A stretch of 64,000 nucleotides of DNA, taken from contig JARGPC010000002.1 of the NCBI GenBank assembly GCA_029212885.1, positions 290,474 to 354,473 on the forward strand. The letters are read 5' to 3'. The notes under the pieces were generated by a model. It saw only the letters and a program-made list of their open reading frames with translations, ran no database searches and was not told the DNA's origin. The DNA comes from Coxiellaceae bacterium. Lineage in GTDB: Bacteria; Pseudomonadota; Gammaproteobacteria; Coxiellales; Coxiellaceae. Shown piece by piece: positions 1 to 7,398 of this stretch (its first letter is position 1; every line of letters begins with the position of its first letter). The translations under genes and the position numbers were made by a program.

Positions 1-2
1 AG

Positions 3-884
3 CGCGGTGTTGAGTTATCGCATGTGGCATCGGGTTATCGTTTTCAGGCGAAAGCAGAATATGCACCGTACTTGCAAAAATTATGGGAAAAGAAGCCGCC
101 ACGTTTTTCACGTGCGATGTTAGAGACCTTGGCATTGATTGCTTATCGTCAACCGATTACTCGTGGTGAAATTGAAGAAGTGCGCGGTGTGAGTACCAGT
201 AGTCATATTATGAAGGTACTGCAAGAGCGCGAGTGGGTAAAGATTGTGGCATATAAAGATGTGCCGGGTAAGCCTGCGTTGTTTGGTACGACGAAAGAAT
301 TTTTAGATTATTTTGATTTGCAGCATTTAAAAGACATGCCGGACTTAAAAGACATTATTGATTTGGACCAAAAAGAAAAAGATTTAAATGAGCAATTGGT
401 ATTGAATATGTCGCTGCAGGAGCAGGTGGATGATCCTGATACTGAGCGAGCGGTGATTTCAACAGAAGATATGGCGGATGAAGATTCTGATACTGTCACC
501 TTGGATTCTGATGCTGTCATCCCGGCCCCCGAGCCGGGATCCAGTGAAGAAGACGCAGACCAGAATCAAGCAGAAGATTTGGGTGAGTCTACTGAAGATG
601 CAGGTGTAAATGCTGCCTTAAGTGAAGAAGACGCAGACCAGAATCAAGCAGAAGATTTGGGTGAGTCTACTGAAGATGCAGGTGTAAATGCTGCCTTAAG
701 TGAAGAAGACGCAGACCAGAATCAAGCAGAAGATTTGGGTGAGTCTACTGAAGATGCAGGTGTAAATGCTGCCTTAAGTGAAGAAGACGCAGACCAGAAT
801 CAAGCAGAAAATTTGAGTGAGTCTACTGAAGATGCAGGTGTAAAAGATGAGGTTTCTGGCTCGGAAGAAATAGAGGCGGCTTAA
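3..884 (+). CDS. scpB: Segregation and condensation protein B, 5'-truncated, with acidic repeat tail
   Basis: ScpB is the kleisin-associated winged-helix subunit of the SMC-ScpAB condensin that organises and segregates the chromosome. The frame is already open at base 3, and the residues encoded there (RGVELSHVASGYRFQAK) match the middle of ScpB, so the gene starts outside the window; the GTG at 24 is an internal valine. The second winged-helix domain follows (FSRAMLETLALIAYRQPITR, then RGVSTSSHIMKVL). ScpB normally ends soon after the LKDMPDL-like segment, near 350. Here an acidic tail of about 170 residues follows, with a palindromic-element insertion (515-542) and four tandem 26-residue units (543-854). 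rluB lies downstream, as in many gammaproteobacteria. The core assignment is secure; any role of the tail is unknown. Confidence 0.93.
   Translation, partial: RGVELSHVASGYRFQAKAEYAPYLQKLWEKKPPRFSRAMLETLALIAYRQPITRGEIEEVRGVSTSSHIMKVLQEREWVKIVAYKDVPGKPALFGTTKEFLDYFDLQHLKDMPDLKDIIDLDQKEKDLNEQLVLNMSLQEQVDDPDTERAVISTEDMADEDSDTVTLDSDAVIPAPEPGSSEEDADQNQAEDLGESTEDAGVNAALSEEDADQNQAEDLGESTEDAGVNAALSEEDADQNQAEDLGESTEDAGVNAALSEEDADQNQAENLSESTEDAGVKDEVSGSEEIEAA
515..542 (+). repeat. REP-type palindromic half-element inside scpB
   Basis: These 28 bases are the exact reverse complement of the right half of the REP elements at 14.2 and 14.9 kb. They are read in frame as VIPAPEPGS within the acidic tail of ScpB, directly before the tandem repeats. 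Confidence 0.85.
543..854 (+). repeat. Tandem 78-bp coding repeat, 4 units, in scpB tail
   Basis: Units lie at 543-620, 621-698, 699-776 and 777-854. The first three are identical at the nucleotide level; the fourth starts identically but diverges (D to N, G to S, and its last five residues). Each unit encodes 26 acidic residues (SEEDADQNQAEDLGES, then TEDAGVNAAL). Identity at synonymous positions indicates recent expansion by slippage or recombination. Confidence 0.95.
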
Positions 885-894
885 TTGTCATTCG

Positions 895-1020
895 TGTCAT
901 CCCGGAAAATGACGAAGTCATTTATCCGGGATCCATGTTTAATAAAGACTGGATCCCGGCTCGGGGGCCGGGATGACAGCTTACAAGGCCGGGATGACAA
1001 AGCTTTTTGCCGGGATGACA
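895..1020. repeat. REP cluster downstream of scpB
   Basis: A complete two-hairpin element: first a TGTCATCCCGG..CCGGGATCC stem enclosing a second dyad (AAATGACGAAGTCATTT), then GGATCCCGGCTCGGGGGCCGGGATGACA. Two extra half copies of GCCGGGATGACA follow at about 987-1020. Same family as at 14247, 14911, 23944 and 26075. Confidence 0.85.
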
Positions 1021-1024
1021 GGCG

Positions 1025-1161
1025 TAATAAAAATGCTGAGTTTATAGAATATTTAGATATTGAATCGTCACGGAAGTCTATAAGCAGTTACACTGACTGT
1101 ATATTTAATAAAAATGCTGAGTTTATAGAATGCGAAGGTATTGAGTCGTCATGGATGGAAG
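1025..1161 (+). repeat. Direct repeat pair between scpB and rluB
   Basis: A 26-bp perfect direct repeat (1025-1050 and 1106-1131; spacing 81 bp, a multiple of three) is followed in each copy by a diverged continuation of about 25-30 bp. Spacing and frame agree with a duplicated protein-coding segment. Confidence 0.75.
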
Positions 1162-1193
1162 TAGAAATTAAATAAAAAGAAGCGGTAAAGAAA

Positions 1194-1934
1194 ATGAAAG
1201 AAAGAATACAGAAAGTGTTAGCACGTACGGGTTTGGCTTCGCGTCGTAAGATTGAAGAGTGGATTAAGACGGGTCGTGTTGTGGTGAATGGTAAACCTGC
1301 TGAGATTGGTCAGAGCATTGGTCACAAAGATCAGGTTGAAGTGGATGGTGAATTAGTTGAATGTGCATTTGATCATGATAAGACGCGAGTGTTGTTATAT
1401 CACAAGCCTGAAGGGCAAATTTGTACGCGAGATGATCCGGAGGGGCGAGAAACAGTATTTGAACATTTGCCGCGTTTAAAGTCAGGTCGATGGATTTCCG
1501 TAGGGCGTTTGGACATTAACACCTCGGGGGTATTGTTGTTTACTAACGACGGTGATTTAGCCAATCAATTGATGCATCCTTCTTCGACGATTGAGCGCGA
1601 GTATGCTGTACGTGTGCTGGGTAAAGTTTCGGATGATATGGCTACAAGCTTAACCACTGGTATTGAGTTAGAGGATGGTAAGGCACGCTTTGAGCATATT
1701 GTTTTTCAGGGTGGTGAAGGTGCTAATCGTTGGTATCATGTGGTGACGATGGAAGGGCGTCAGCGTGTAGTGCGTCGATTGTTTGAGGCGGTGGACTTGC
1801 GTGTTAGTCGATTGATCCGTGTGCGTTTTGGACCATTGTCATTGCCGAGCACGTTGCGTACTAAGCGTTGGTTGGAGTTGACGGATGAGAATATTGAAGA
1901 TTTGCGCATGTTTTTAATGGCAGATGCTGAGTAA
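1194..1934 (+). CDS. rluB: 23S rRNA pseudouridine synthase B
   Basis: RluB makes the pseudouridine in 23S rRNA helix 93 (position 2605 in E. coli). The 246-residue product begins with an S4 RNA-binding domain (ERIQKVLARTGLASRRKIEE, residues 2-21). It continues with the RsuA/RluB/E/F catalytic motif GRLDINTSGVLLFTNDGDLA (about residues 103-122), whose Asp is the nucleophile, then LMHPSSTIEREYAVRVLG. The C-terminal basic tail of E. coli RluB is absent, as in many shorter homologues. An AAAGAAGCGG-type stretch lies upstream of the ATG. It follows scpB, the usual neighbourhood. Confidence 0.95.
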   Translation: MKERIQKVLARTGLASRRKIEEWIKTGRVVVNGKPAEIGQSIGHKDQVEVDGELVECAFDHDKTRVLLYHKPEGQICTRDDPEGRETVFEHLPRLKSGRWISVGRLDINTSGVLLFTNDGDLANQLMHPSSTIEREYAVRVLGKVSDDMATSLTTGIELEDGKARFEHIVFQGGEGANRWYHVVTMEGRQRVVRRLFEAVDLRVSRLIRVRFGPLSLPSTLRTKRWLELTDENIEDLRMFLMADAE

Positions 1935-1953
1935 GTTGCTTGTCATAATTCAC

Positions 1954-2769
1954 TTACTTCTTAGGGATGGTGTAATCCACTGGCGCAATAATCTCAGCAA
2001 TCTCGACTTGTTGGTTTTCGAGTAACTGCTTTTGCTCTTCAGTAATCGTTACGAATAATTTTTTCAATGGTTTAATGTGTTTATCGATATCATTCGCGGT
2101 GTGTGGTTTTTGTAGGCGTGATAAAACGCTGTGCACGGCAAGCGTAGTTTTTAATGTGTAATACACCGCAAAATTCATTTCTTTTGGTAGCTTGGGGTGT
2201 TCGACTTTGAGTTCGGTATAGCGATCTAAAACATCAGACAGTGGTTCGTCATCTTTCAGTTCGGTGATCTCGATTTCGGATAATGGCAGGTCTTGCGACA
2301 TTAGTTGTTGTTGCACTTGTGACACCCAATGATTGGCGGCATCGCGCCATTGTTGCGAATAGGTGGCTACTTTATCATTGAGTTGTTTTGTTAAATTATC
2401 ACATTCGGCGGAGCTGGTTTGTTTCAGTAGTCGCTCGGGGATTTCATTTGGATTATTTTCAGTGGCTTCGGTGATAAAAAAGTCACTGTCTTTTCGGGTA
2501 TGCTCTATACGCACGCGTGCAATTTTAGCGAAGGCGCTAATACACTGGTGAATGTAGCCATTAAACGGGCCATTTAGGGCATCGTTGACTTGTGATTCGC
2601 TAGGAACATAGTTTTGCTGATTTTCGTCAGGGTTGACCTTATCCTTCATTGGGCGTGCGTGTTCAATAATAAATCGAGCGATGTTTGACCAATCGCTGAT
2701 CATGATGCGAGTATAAGTTGGGATAAAGTAGCTGGTACTTAGGCTATCGCTTTTTCTTGATTTAAACAT
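1954..2769 (-). CDS. Hypothetical protein, about 271 aa
   Basis: I do not recognise this protein. I chose the ATG at 2769 (MFKSRKSDSL): GGAA lies about 10 bases upstream and this leaves the divergent miaE start free, whereas a longer start at 2856 would overlap miaE by 35 bases. The product is polar, with no signal peptide or membrane segment. It is mostly helix-forming, with a charged central part (QLNDKVATYSQQWRDAANHW, about residues 122-141) and a C-terminal half rich in Leu and Lys (DIDKHIKPLKKLFVTITEEQ). It reads convergently toward rluB with a 19-bp gap. Base composition is like its neighbours. Confidence 0.7.
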   Translation of the reverse strand: MFKSRKSDSLSTSYFIPTYTRIMISDWSNIARFIIEHARPMKDKVNPDENQQNYVPSESQVNDALNGPFNGYIHQCISAFAKIARVRIEHTRKDSDFFITEATENNPNEIPERLLKQTSSAECDNLTKQLNDKVATYSQQWRDAANHWVSQVQQQLMSQDLPLSEIEITELKDDEPLSDVLDRYTELKVEHPKLPKEMNFAVYYTLKTTLAVHSVLSRLQKPHTANDIDKHIKPLKKLFVTITEEQKQLLENQQVEIAEIIAPVDYTIPKK

Positions 2770-2821
2770 GATGTTACGTTCCGTTTGGACTATTGCCACA
2801 GTATAATATAGAATCCGCCGC

Positions 2822-3436
2822 ATGAATAGTTGGCAACATTTTCTTTTAGGCTCCACACCAACAGCGTGGTGTGAAATGGCGGTTGAGCGTCTCGATCTGT
2901 TATTAATTGACCATGCGCATTGTGAAAAGAAGGCTGCTTCAACGGCGATGAATTTGATTTATCGTTATCCGCAATATCCTGACTTAATACATCGTTTGTC
3001 ATGCTTTGCGCGTGAAGAAATGCGTCATTTTGAAAAAGTGTTAAAACTGATGACAGCGCGTGGCGTTACTTATACTCACTTATCACCTTCGCGTTATGCG
3101 GGCGAACTATATAAGCAGGTAGCAACCGTTGAGCACAATCGTTTGGTGGACACGTTATTATTGGCAGCTTTTATCGAAGCCAGATCATGTGAACGTTTTA
3201 GTGCGTTATTGCCTTACTTGGATGATGAGTTAGCGAAATTTTACGGCGGGTTATTAGCCGCTGAGGCGCGTCATTTTGCCACCTACCTTAAAATGGCACG
3301 CCAATTCGCGCCGTGTGATTTCGATATTGATGCGCGTGTTGGTGCGTTGGCTGAAGTAGAAAATCAATTAATCCAATCACCTGATGAGCAATTCCGTTTC
3401 CATTCAGGTTGTCCGGTAGTGCAGATACAGGTTTAA
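2822..3436 (+). CDS. miaE: tRNA 2-methylthio-N6-isopentenyladenosine hydroxylase
   Basis: MiaE is a ferritin-like non-haem di-iron monooxygenase that uses O2 to hydroxylate the isopentenyl side chain of ms2i6A37 in tRNAs reading UNN codons. The 204-residue product carries the di-iron ligands: HCEKKAAS (residues about 34-41), EEMRHFEKV (EExxH, about 63-71), IEARSCERF (about 119-127) and EARHF (ExxH, about 149-153). Length matches the family. The gene faces away from the hypothetical gene at 1954-2769 and shares a 52-bp divergent promoter region with it. Confidence 0.93.
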   Translation: MNSWQHFLLGSTPTAWCEMAVERLDLLLIDHAHCEKKAASTAMNLIYRYPQYPDLIHRLSCFAREEMRHFEKVLKLMTARGVTYTHLSPSRYAGELYKQVATVEHNRLVDTLLLAAFIEARSCERFSALLPYLDDELAKFYGGLLAAEARHFATYLKMARQFAPCDFDIDARVGALAEVENQLIQSPDEQFRFHSGCPVVQIQV

Positions 3437-3535
3437 GTTAGCTAAGTTAATCCCTGGTATGGCCGTGTACATAAAAAACCCATATATTCCACCTAAAATA
3501 GTTTAGACAAAACTTAACCCTATTGGGAGTTTAAT

Positions 3536-5284
3536 ATGCGTTACGTTAATAGCGGTAACCCATTGAAAGGTGCGCGACTGATTTATGATGCTTATGAAGC
3601 GGGATCCTATGCTGCTGAAAAAATATTTGATAAAACTACAACGCTGGATGAGGCAGTTAGGGTGGTTCATCTTCAGCCATTACTGACAACCAGTGACCGA
3701 TCAGCTGAGACTTTATTTGCGGCAAGTTTGTGTTACTTGTTGGGTGTTGGTGGTGAGCAATCTGACAGTAAAGCGGCGTCTCTTTTGAAGTGTGTTTCAG
3801 GTATGTCCGGTGAGGTAAGTGCTAGAGCGCAAACGCTATTAGGTTGGATGTATGGTGAGAAGCGTGCTGGGTTAGAGTTAGGAAGTGAGCTAGAACGCAA
3901 GCAAGCGCAGATTGCACTGTATCAACAAGCAGCTAAAAAAGGACTTGCATCAGCTCAATATAGGCTTGCTATGGCATATAGAGATGAGGTTGAGGTGTTA
4001 GGTGTCAGTGATCAAGCTGATAGAAATAACTTGGCTATAGACTGGTGCTTACAGGCTGTAAGTCAAGACTTTATCTATGCAAAGGTCTGCTTGGCATCAA
4101 TGTATGAGAGGGGTTTGGGCAGGTTTGTAAATGATGCGGGTGAAGTGGATTATGCAGAAATCCGCAGGCAAGTTGAGCGGTTGTATGGTGAGGCTGCAGA
4201 ACAGGGTTCGGCTGAGGCGCAACATAAAATCGGGATGAAATATAAGCTAAATGCAATGGGCGCAGACTTACCCGATCTAGCAAGAGATGCTAAAGCAGTT
4301 GAGTGGCTGCAAAAGGCGGTAGAGCAAAAGTATGTACCGGCAATGCTTGATTTAGCCCTCATGTACTTAAATGAAAGAGTTGAAGGTGTGGATAGTGACT
4401 TTGAGAGCTATTTTTGTGCAGGTTTATATTATAGGGATGCGGCGACACTTGGTAATGCTGAGGCTAAATTTCGTTTGGCAGAATTGATTAGGGGTCGTTT
4501 TATAGAGGCTGGTTTATCTCCTGAAAAGCGTAACCAAAGGGTTATTCAGTTATATGCTGAATCAATTATGCAAGGTTATGCAAAAGCTGCAGAAAGATTG
4601 GCGGATGTTGATGTTTGCATGAAACAGCTAAAGTTTGATGTCGCCTTAAAATTGTTAGCGTTAATTGAAGATAAAATCAATGGTTATATAGCACAAGCAG
4701 AGTTTGATTTAGATGAGTTAATGGTGTTAGTTGAAAAGTTAAATCAATGTAATAACTATTTGCCTGCAGCTATTAGGTCTGGGTGTGAGGCGTATTGTGG
4801 TATGTTGAAGGGGCACGTTTTAAAGCTTATGTCGGTGGTTATAGTTGAGGAATGCGCCGAGTTAAAGCAGGCATTATATGCAATGGTTATTGATATTGTT
4901 GAATCTAATTCAGCATTATTACAAGATCTAGGTTTTAAGGATCAATTGATAAAAATCGCAGTGAGATTTTTATCGCAAGGAAAATGCTCAACACTTACTC
5001 AGAATTTCAGTCATATGCCTGATGCGGTTTTTAAGGCTGTGATGGCCTCAATGCGCTGCTACCTTGATGCGGAATTACCAGCCAGTGTTAAAGACGCATC
5101 TTCGGTCTATGTGCTTGATTTAATAAAAGCTTGTGGGTTTACCTTGGCTGAGGTTAATGTTGGTAGTGTGGCTGGCTCGGGTTGCTCCGTGTTTGCTGAG
5201 AGTAAACATGGTAGTGGGCAGGTCTTGCCTGGTAAGCCGGTTGAGGCTACCACGACTATGGCTTATGACTTCCTGGGTACCTAG
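3536..5284 (+). CDS. Sel1-like repeat protein (paralogue of 5404-7398)
   Basis: A 582-residue cytosolic-type protein with no signal peptide. Residues about 110-330 carry five or six Sel1-like repeats, seen as QAAKKGLASAQYRLAMAYRD, EAAEQGSAEAQHKIGMKY, KAVEQKYVPAMLDLALMYLN and DAATLGNAEAKFRLAELIRG. The last 220 residues are not Sel1 repeats and resemble the matching part of the next gene (NGYIAQAEFDLDEL; QNFSHMPDAVFKAVMASM). Sel1 repeats are alpha-alpha scaffolds for protein contacts; in Legionella and Coxiella several such proteins act at the host interface, so an effector or adaptor role is possible but only inferred. Start: ATG preceded by TTGGGAGTTTAAT. Confidence 0.85.
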   Translation: MRYVNSGNPLKGARLIYDAYEAGSYAAEKIFDKTTTLDEAVRVVHLQPLLTTSDRSAETLFAASLCYLLGVGGEQSDSKAASLLKCVSGMSGEVSARAQTLLGWMYGEKRAGLELGSELERKQAQIALYQQAAKKGLASAQYRLAMAYRDEVEVLGVSDQADRNNLAIDWCLQAVSQDFIYAKVCLASMYERGLGRFVNDAGEVDYAEIRRQVERLYGEAAEQGSAEAQHKIGMKYKLNAMGADLPDLARDAKAVEWLQKAVEQKYVPAMLDLALMYLNERVEGVDSDFESYFCAGLYYRDAATLGNAEAKFRLAELIRGRFIEAGLSPEKRNQRVIQLYAESIMQGYAKAAERLADVDVCMKQLKFDVALKLLALIEDKINGYIAQAEFDLDELMVLVEKLNQCNNYLPAAIRSGCEAYCGMLKGHVLKLMSVVIVEECAELKQALYAMVIDIVESNSALLQDLGFKDQLIKIAVRFLSQGKCSTLTQNFSHMPDAVFKAVMASMRCYLDAELPASVKDASSVYVLDLIKACGFTLAEVNVGSVAGSGCSVFAESKHGSGQVLPGKPVEATTTMAYDFLGT

Positions 5285-5403
5285 TATTAAATTACTATTA
5301 ACTGCATGCGCTTCACCACCTACCTTTTCAATCCCTGGTAGGGCTATGTGATGGCGTGGCATATATTCTATGAATCTAGTAATTACAATCTTATGGAGTC
5401 CTT

Positions 5404-7398
5404 ATGAGGCCTGGAACCACTGTCTTTGAAGCTAATGAATTATATGGCAATGCGATAAACGCAATTCATGAAGGTAATTTCCTTGAAGCTGCTCGTATGC
5501 TTTATGATGCTGCGTTGGGTGGCTGTTCGTTGGCGATCAAGCTTTTTACTCAAAAAGATGGTTTAAAGATGGAGATGCCGCCAGCCGGTAGTTTACGGTG
5601 GGATGAAGCGGATGAAACGGATAAAGACACTAAATTTGCACATGGGTTATGTTACTTTTTTGGGCTTGGTGTTGAGCACTCAGATGAGATCGCTAAAAGC
5701 TGTTTTGAAGAACTCGAGCTTGTTTACCCAGCGGCTAAGCACATGTTTGCTTTTATGTATGCTCACGGTAGGGCTGGCATAGGGCTCACTATGGAGCAGC
5801 AAGTTAGTAAGGCTGTTGAACTATATGAAGGCAATATACCTTATGTTCCGTCAGTATATAATTTAGCCATGATGTATTATGAGGGGGTAGCAGGTTCAGG
5901 GATGGAGAAATCAGAGCGATATAAGAGAGCGTCTTCTTTGTATAAAATAGCTGCTGACCAAGGTGTTGTTGGCGCCCAAAACTATTTGGGTGAAATGTAT
6001 TATAAAGGAATCGCATACATTGATCATGGTGGCATTTCAGCCATTAAGTTATCGCCTAAAGAGCAAAACATTGAAGCTGTTAAGTTGTTTCATAAAGCTG
6101 CTGAACAGGGCAGTGCATCGGCTCAGTGCACGCTAGCGCGCCTGTATGAGGATGGTGTTATAGGTAGTGATGAAGTTGAAAGAAAAGCTGAAGCAGTTCG
6201 CCGATATCAGCTCTCTGCAGATTGGGGGTGCGTTGAAGCGAAATGTAGTTTAGGGCGTATGTATGAAATGAATTGGCTAGGTTCTGAATTGGTGATTTAT
6301 GATCGGTTGCAATTAGCGATGGGTATGTATAAATCGGTAGCTACTCAAGGGTCCATTACTGCCGCGTATTTTATCGCGAGACTTTATACTGATGAGCACT
6401 TTGATATGAAGGCGCTTGCATTGAAGTGGTATGTTTATTGTTCCTTTTTAAGCGCTACAGTAAAAAATGGTCTCGATATTTATGATCGCGTAATTGCTAA
6501 GATAGATGCAATGCGAGAAAAATCACCACAACAGCAATATGCGTTAGCTGCAGTTCAGTCATTGAAAATCGATAATCCAAGTATGCGGTTAGAGGCATTA
6601 GGTAAGCTAGAAAAATTTAGTGACTATCAAATCTTTCTTGAAAAGGATATTGAGTACTTGGGTGATGATGATAATTACCTTGGTGCACTACTAGCTAGAG
6701 TTGAAGTCTGGCCATTGATGGAAGAAGATTATAGTGAGCGGTTAACATTATATGCCGCGTTACTAAAGCTAACTAAAAATACCATCAGTGGGTTTATAGC
6801 AAACGGTGAATTTGATGGCGAGCGTTTAGAAAAAATAATACAGTGTGTAAAAGTGAGTCGTGATGTAATATCACCTGCTGAGATGGATCGATCGGACATG
6901 AAGATGGGTGGTCAAGTATCAGCTATTGTCAGTGATTTATCTGTGCTTGCTTTGGTTCAAGAAAGCCCGAAAGAAAAAGAATTGCTATGTCAGTATATTT
7001 TATCAATCTTGAGTGGCTTACCTAGCAATTCAGAAGTGTATGACAACGCAGAGATCAAAAGCATGTTAATGCAAACCTTTGTGGCGGCTTTCTCTAGCCC
7101 TACATTTGGAGCGGTTGAGCAAAACTTTTGCGAAATGGATGCACACATGTTTAAGAGTGTTATTGAAATGGCGCGTAGTGTATTAGAGTCAAGTGGATCT
7201 CGTGATGTGATGATTGGACTGATAGATGCTGCTTTGAAATTTACGTTAGGTAAAATTAAGCCAATGGTGCCAAGTTCTGTAACAACAACTGGAATATTCT
7301 CAGCTGAAGAAAAAGAGCGTTCGCCTAGGGGTGTTGGTGTTCCAGTATCAGATGGAGCATCGGTAGTGAGTATGCGGTATGGTGGCCAGGCTACTTAG
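5404..7398 (+). CDS. Sel1-like repeat protein (paralogue of 3536-5284)
   Basis: A 664-residue product without signal peptide. Sel1-like repeats span residues about 130-330: SVYNLAMMYYEGVAGSG, IAADQGVVGAQNYLGEMYYK, KAAEQGSASAQCTLARLYED and QLSADWGCVEAKCSLGRMYE. Both this and the preceding gene open with a similar N-terminal region (EGNFLEAARMLYDAALGG here, NPLKGARLIYDAYEAGS there) and share a C-terminal region (SGFIANGEFDGERL; QNFCEMDAHMFKSVIEMA), so the pair arose by duplication. An element AATCCCTGGTA(T/G)GG also precedes both genes. The start has GGAGTCCTT before ATG. The 3' end overlaps the convergent mccA gene by 8 bp. Confidence 0.85.
   Translation: MRPGTTVFEANELYGNAINAIHEGNFLEAARMLYDAALGGCSLAIKLFTQKDGLKMEMPPAGSLRWDEADETDKDTKFAHGLCYFFGLGVEHSDEIAKSCFEELELVYPAAKHMFAFMYAHGRAGIGLTMEQQVSKAVELYEGNIPYVPSVYNLAMMYYEGVAGSGMEKSERYKRASSLYKIAADQGVVGAQNYLGEMYYKGIAYIDHGGISAIKLSPKEQNIEAVKLFHKAAEQGSASAQCTLARLYEDGVIGSDEVERKAEAVRRYQLSADWGCVEAKCSLGRMYEMNWLGSELVIYDRLQLAMGMYKSVATQGSITAAYFIARLYTDEHFDMKALALKWYVYCSFLSATVKNGLDIYDRVIAKIDAMREKSPQQQYALAAVQSLKIDNPSMRLEALGKLEKFSDYQIFLEKDIEYLGDDDNYLGALLARVEVWPLMEEDYSERLTLYAALLKLTKNTISGFIANGEFDGERLEKIIQCVKVSRDVISPAEMDRSDMKMGGQVSAIVSDLSVLALVQESPKEKELLCQYILSILSGLPSNSEVYDNAEIKSMLMQTFVAAFSSPTFGAVEQNFCEMDAHMFKSVIEMARSVLESSGSRDVMIGLIDAALKFTLGKIKPMVPSSVTTTGIFSAEEKERSPRGVGVPVSDGASVVSMRYGGQAT

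Larger units (their letters stand above)
885..1175 (+). other. In-frame continuation after the scpB stop (possible former scpB tail)
   Basis: Immediately after the scpB TAA (882-884) the same reading frame stays open for 96 more codons. Its first part is encoded by REP palindromes (RDPCLIKTGSRLGGRDD). The second part holds two copies of an acidic motif, NKNAEFIEYLDIESS and NKNAEFIECEGIESS, and ends in VEIK just before rluB. The only possible start is a TTG abutting the stop, with no convincing ribosome binding site. It is probably not an independent gene; the acidic motifs could be the old C-terminus of ScpB cut off by palindrome insertion. Confidence 0.4.

Noticed and set aside
543-854. Regular 78-bp repeats could suggest a CRISPR-like array.
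   Set aside because: Units are contiguous without spacers and encode an uninterrupted acidic protein tail in the scpB frame; there are no cas genes.
2822-2856. Longer N-terminus of the hypothetical gene starting at 2856.
   Set aside because: It would overlap the start of miaE on the other strand and lacks a ribosome binding site; ATG 2769 fits better.
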